This document shows, in pieces, positions 62,402 to 64,000 of a DNA stretch of 64,000 nucleotides. Where the stretch lies: contig LR632930.1 of NCBI GenBank assembly GCA_902167325.1, forward strand, positions 4,278,001 to 4,342,000, written 5' to 3'. The stretch's first letter is position 1. Every line of letters begins with the position of its first letter. The notes below the pieces were generated by a model. It did no database searches and was not told where the DNA came from. It was given only the letters and a program-made list of their open reading frames with translations. The position numbers were made by a program, and so were the translations under genes. This DNA is from Chitinophaga pinensis (GTDB taxonomy: Bacteria > Bacteroidota > Bacteroidia > Chitinophagales > Chitinophagaceae).

Positions 62402-62413
62402 TGATGCCCATCA
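62402..62413. promoter_or_regulatory. FNR/CRP-type box between two divergent USP genes
   Basis: TGAT-GCCC-ATCA is an exact TGAT-N4-ATCA dyad, 47 bp from the minus start (62355) and 79 bp from the plus start (62492). A second dyad, ATCAC-N8-GTGAT, overlaps it. Confidence 0.65.
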
Positions 62414-62491
62414 CGGAAAATGGTGATAAAAACCCAGATTAAGCCGCCGGATATCATCCGCAATACCCTTGTCTTTAAGTAAATTGGTTTT

Positions 62492-63238
62492 ATGAAAAGT
62501 TTACTTGCAGTTATCGACGGATTGAGTTTCGAAGCATCTCAATTAGACCCCATTCAGTATATCGCCAGGATTACGAAGGGGAAAGTAACGATAGCGTTAC
62601 TGTATCAAAGGCAGGAACATATCAGTGAGAACACGGAAAATTTACGTACTGCCTGCCAGGATAGGAAAATGGATATAGCATTGAACACATATACGGAAAA
62701 TATGCTGGAGGAATTGCTCCATGCCAGCCGGTTTGCCGACCTGATGCTGGTCAGCCACGGACTCATTATTTCTGCTGATCCGGCAGCATCGTCATCCCAA
62801 TTCATCCACGAATTACTGATCAGAGCGCAATGCCCCATCCTGATTATGCCCGCTGAAATGCAAGTAGTCAAAGAGGTGTCATTTGCATATAATGGATCAT
62901 ATTCTTCCATGTACGCCATCCGCTCGTTTATCCAGGTTTTACTGCCCTTTGCTTCGCGAAAGGTGACTGTGATGTATGTGAATGATACCAGTAAGGAATC
63001 CATACCAGATGAACTGCTGCTGCGCAGGTACCTGGAATTATATTGCCCCAAAGTGGAATACAGGATTCTGAGCGGCGATGCTTCTAAATCGCTCAAAGTC
63101 TGCCTTCAATTCAAAAAACATTCATTGGTCACATTCGGTGCCTACGGCAGGAGCGGACTGTCCCGGTATTTCAACGAAAGCACAGCGGAGGATGCATTGG
63201 ATTTAATGCAAACCTGGGTGTTCGTTACACATCCCTGA
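62492..63238 (+). CDS. Tandem universal stress protein
   Basis: The 248-residue protein has two USP modules: MKSLLAVIDGLSFEASQLDPIQYIARITKGKVTIALLY (1-40), HASRFADLMLVSHG, then VVKEVSFAYNGSYSSMYAIRSFIQVLLPF and LVTFGAYGRSGLSRYFNESTAEDALDLMQTWVFVTHP. It is shorter in the first module than its neighbours. It is convergent with the LOG gene, with 9 bp between stops and no hairpin. Confidence 0.92.
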   Translation: MKSLLAVIDGLSFEASQLDPIQYIARITKGKVTIALLYQRQEHISENTENLRTACQDRKMDIALNTYTENMLEELLHASRFADLMLVSHGLIISADPAASSSQFIHELLIRAQCPILIMPAEMQVVKEVSFAYNGSYSSMYAIRSFIQVLLPFASRKVTVMYVNDTSKESIPDELLLRRYLELYCPKVEYRILSGDASKSLKVCLQFKKHSLVTFGAYGRSGLSRYFNESTAEDALDLMQTWVFVTHP

Positions 63239-63247
63239 CAGCCTGAG

Positions 63248-64000
63248 CTATTCTCCCAGAAATATAAATTTCTTAAAAATCCTTGTACGCTTCGCCTGGT
63301 ATTTCAACAGGACAGTCTGGCGGAGATGACCAATTGCTTCCCCAATATCGTCGGTTACCAGAAATAGTTTAAGATCGCCCGGAGCCACCATTTTTTCCTC
63401 CAGCATACGGTTCAGCATGCTATTGACAGGTTCCCAGTATTGGCTGCCGAAAAGCACTACGGGAAAATCCAGCACCTTTTTAGTCTGAATGAGGGTCAGC
63501 GCCTCAAAGAGTTCATCCAGAGTTCCTATGCCACCAGGCATGATAATGTAACCATAGGAATATTTGAACATCAGTACTTTACGGACGAAAAAAAACCGGG
63601 AAGTGAAATACTTGTTCAGGAATGGATTCGGTTTTTGTTCCATGGGCAGCCTGATGTTGCAACCCAAAGCGATGCCACCCGCTTCCCGGGCGCCACGGCT
63701 GGCCGCTTCCATGATCCCGGGGCCTCCGCCGGTCATAACAGCAAATCCCAATCCAGCGATACCGGCGCCCATTTTAACCGCCAGATCGTAATGTGGTGTA
63801 CCCGGCTGAACCCTCGCGGAGCCGAAAACTGCAATACATGGAGGGGAAAAGTGAAAAATGCGGAAACCACGGATAAATTCCCAAACGATTTTCAGCAGGA
63901 AAAACAACTCACGAATACGTGAACGCGGCCCTTCGAGGAAAACCCGTTCTTCTCTGAATTGCGCGCTCCGTTCAGCCGCAGAAGGCTGGCCGTTGTTTTG
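63248..64000 (-). CDS. LOG-family (TIGR00730) Rossmann protein, 5' end outside window
   Basis: The frame stays open to the window end, and the codons before the first TTG (QFREERVFLEGPRSRIRELFFLLK) fit the usual N-terminus of this Bacteroidota group, so the gene continues beyond 64000. Signatures are VFGSARVQPGTPHYDLA, GGGPGIMEAASRGA, PGGIGTLDELFEALTLIQT, the PGGxGTxxE nucleotide-binding motif. LOG enzymes hydrolyse nucleoside 5'-monophosphates to base + ribose 5-phosphate. The role in this island is unclear; nucleotide salvage under stress is possible. Confidence 0.9.
   Translation of the reverse strand, partial: QNNGQPSAAERSAQFREERVFLEGPRSRIRELFFLLKIVWEFIRGFRIFHFSPPCIAVFGSARVQPGTPHYDLAVKMGAGIAGLGFAVMTGGGPGIMEAASRGAREAGGIALGCNIRLPMEQKPNPFLNKYFTSRFFFVRKVLMFKYSYGYIIMPGGIGTLDELFEALTLIQTKKVLDFPVVLFGSQYWEPVNSMLNRMLEEKMVAPGDLKLFLVTDDIGEAIGHLRQTVLLKYQAKRTRIFKKFIFLGE

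Overview
The window reads as chromosomal DNA of a Bacteroidota bacterium, most likely family Chitinophagaceae (Chitinophaga-like). The grounds are a SusC/SusD pair behind a FecI-type sigma factor and a FecR anti-sigma factor with DUF4974 domains, many lipoproteins with a Cys-Lys/Asn lipobox, LytS/LytTR regulators, DUF3667, DUF6266-like and DUF1343 proteins, and TAnnTTTG promoter elements. No rRNA, tRNA, insertion sequence, phage or CRISPR array was seen. The genes at both edges run off the window.

Layout. 0-4.7 kb: the end of a beta-lactamase-fold hydrolase with a SusE/F-like tail, then a probable metal-uptake set (Cys-rich secreted protein, HMA-like protein, TonB receptor). 4.7-18.6 kb: single-gene housekeeping and accessory units: FtsX/MacB permease, orphan AAA ATPase, fatty-acid desaturase, periplasmic GDPD, large lipoprotein, TonB-tail protein, erythromycin-esterase family, DUF2306 protein, an AraC regulator broken by a frameshift, and an azoreductase-YciI-ECF42 sigma operon. 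18.8-29 kb: lipoproteins, a LytS/LytTR two-component pair, a cytochrome c, a surface protein with four 210-bp internal repeats, a stand-alone piece that resembles only the N-terminal part of long RluA-type proteins, a Crp-family regulator, GNAT and VOC enzymes. 29.4-37.3 kb: a sigma/FecR/SusC/SusD/metallophosphoesterase uptake locus. 37.5-47 kb: a complete subclass B1 metallo-beta-lactamase, a LytTR protein facing a repeat-rich intergenic region, a DUF6266-like protein, a ZU5-like lipoprotein, DUF3667, a beta-propeller-like protein, a TetR-controlled divergent pair, and a DUF1343 (NamZ-like) protein.

47.3-64 kb is a stress island: CopB-type copper ATPase, P2-type cation ATPase, AI-2E family transporter, PEP synthase, Hsp20, ATP-cone/nuclease protein, four universal stress protein (USP) genes (one broken), a flavodoxin, three proteins of unknown function, and a LOG-family protein. 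Five intergenic regions between 52.0 and 62.5 kb each hold a dyad of the form TGA(T/C)-N4-(A/G)TCA, the FNR/CRP-family box. These cover every promoter region I could define there and suggest one oxygen- or redox-responsive regulon, comparable in content to the mycobacterial DosR dormancy regulon.

The other standout is the 38.7-39.04 kb intergenic region. It has eleven units of an 11-bp repeat arranged as two inverted half-arrays, followed by three 22-bp direct repeats (two helical turns each) that end 12 bp before a TAnnTTTG element. It lies between a stand-alone LytTR DNA-binding protein and a gene of unknown function. This looks like a phased-site promoter switch.
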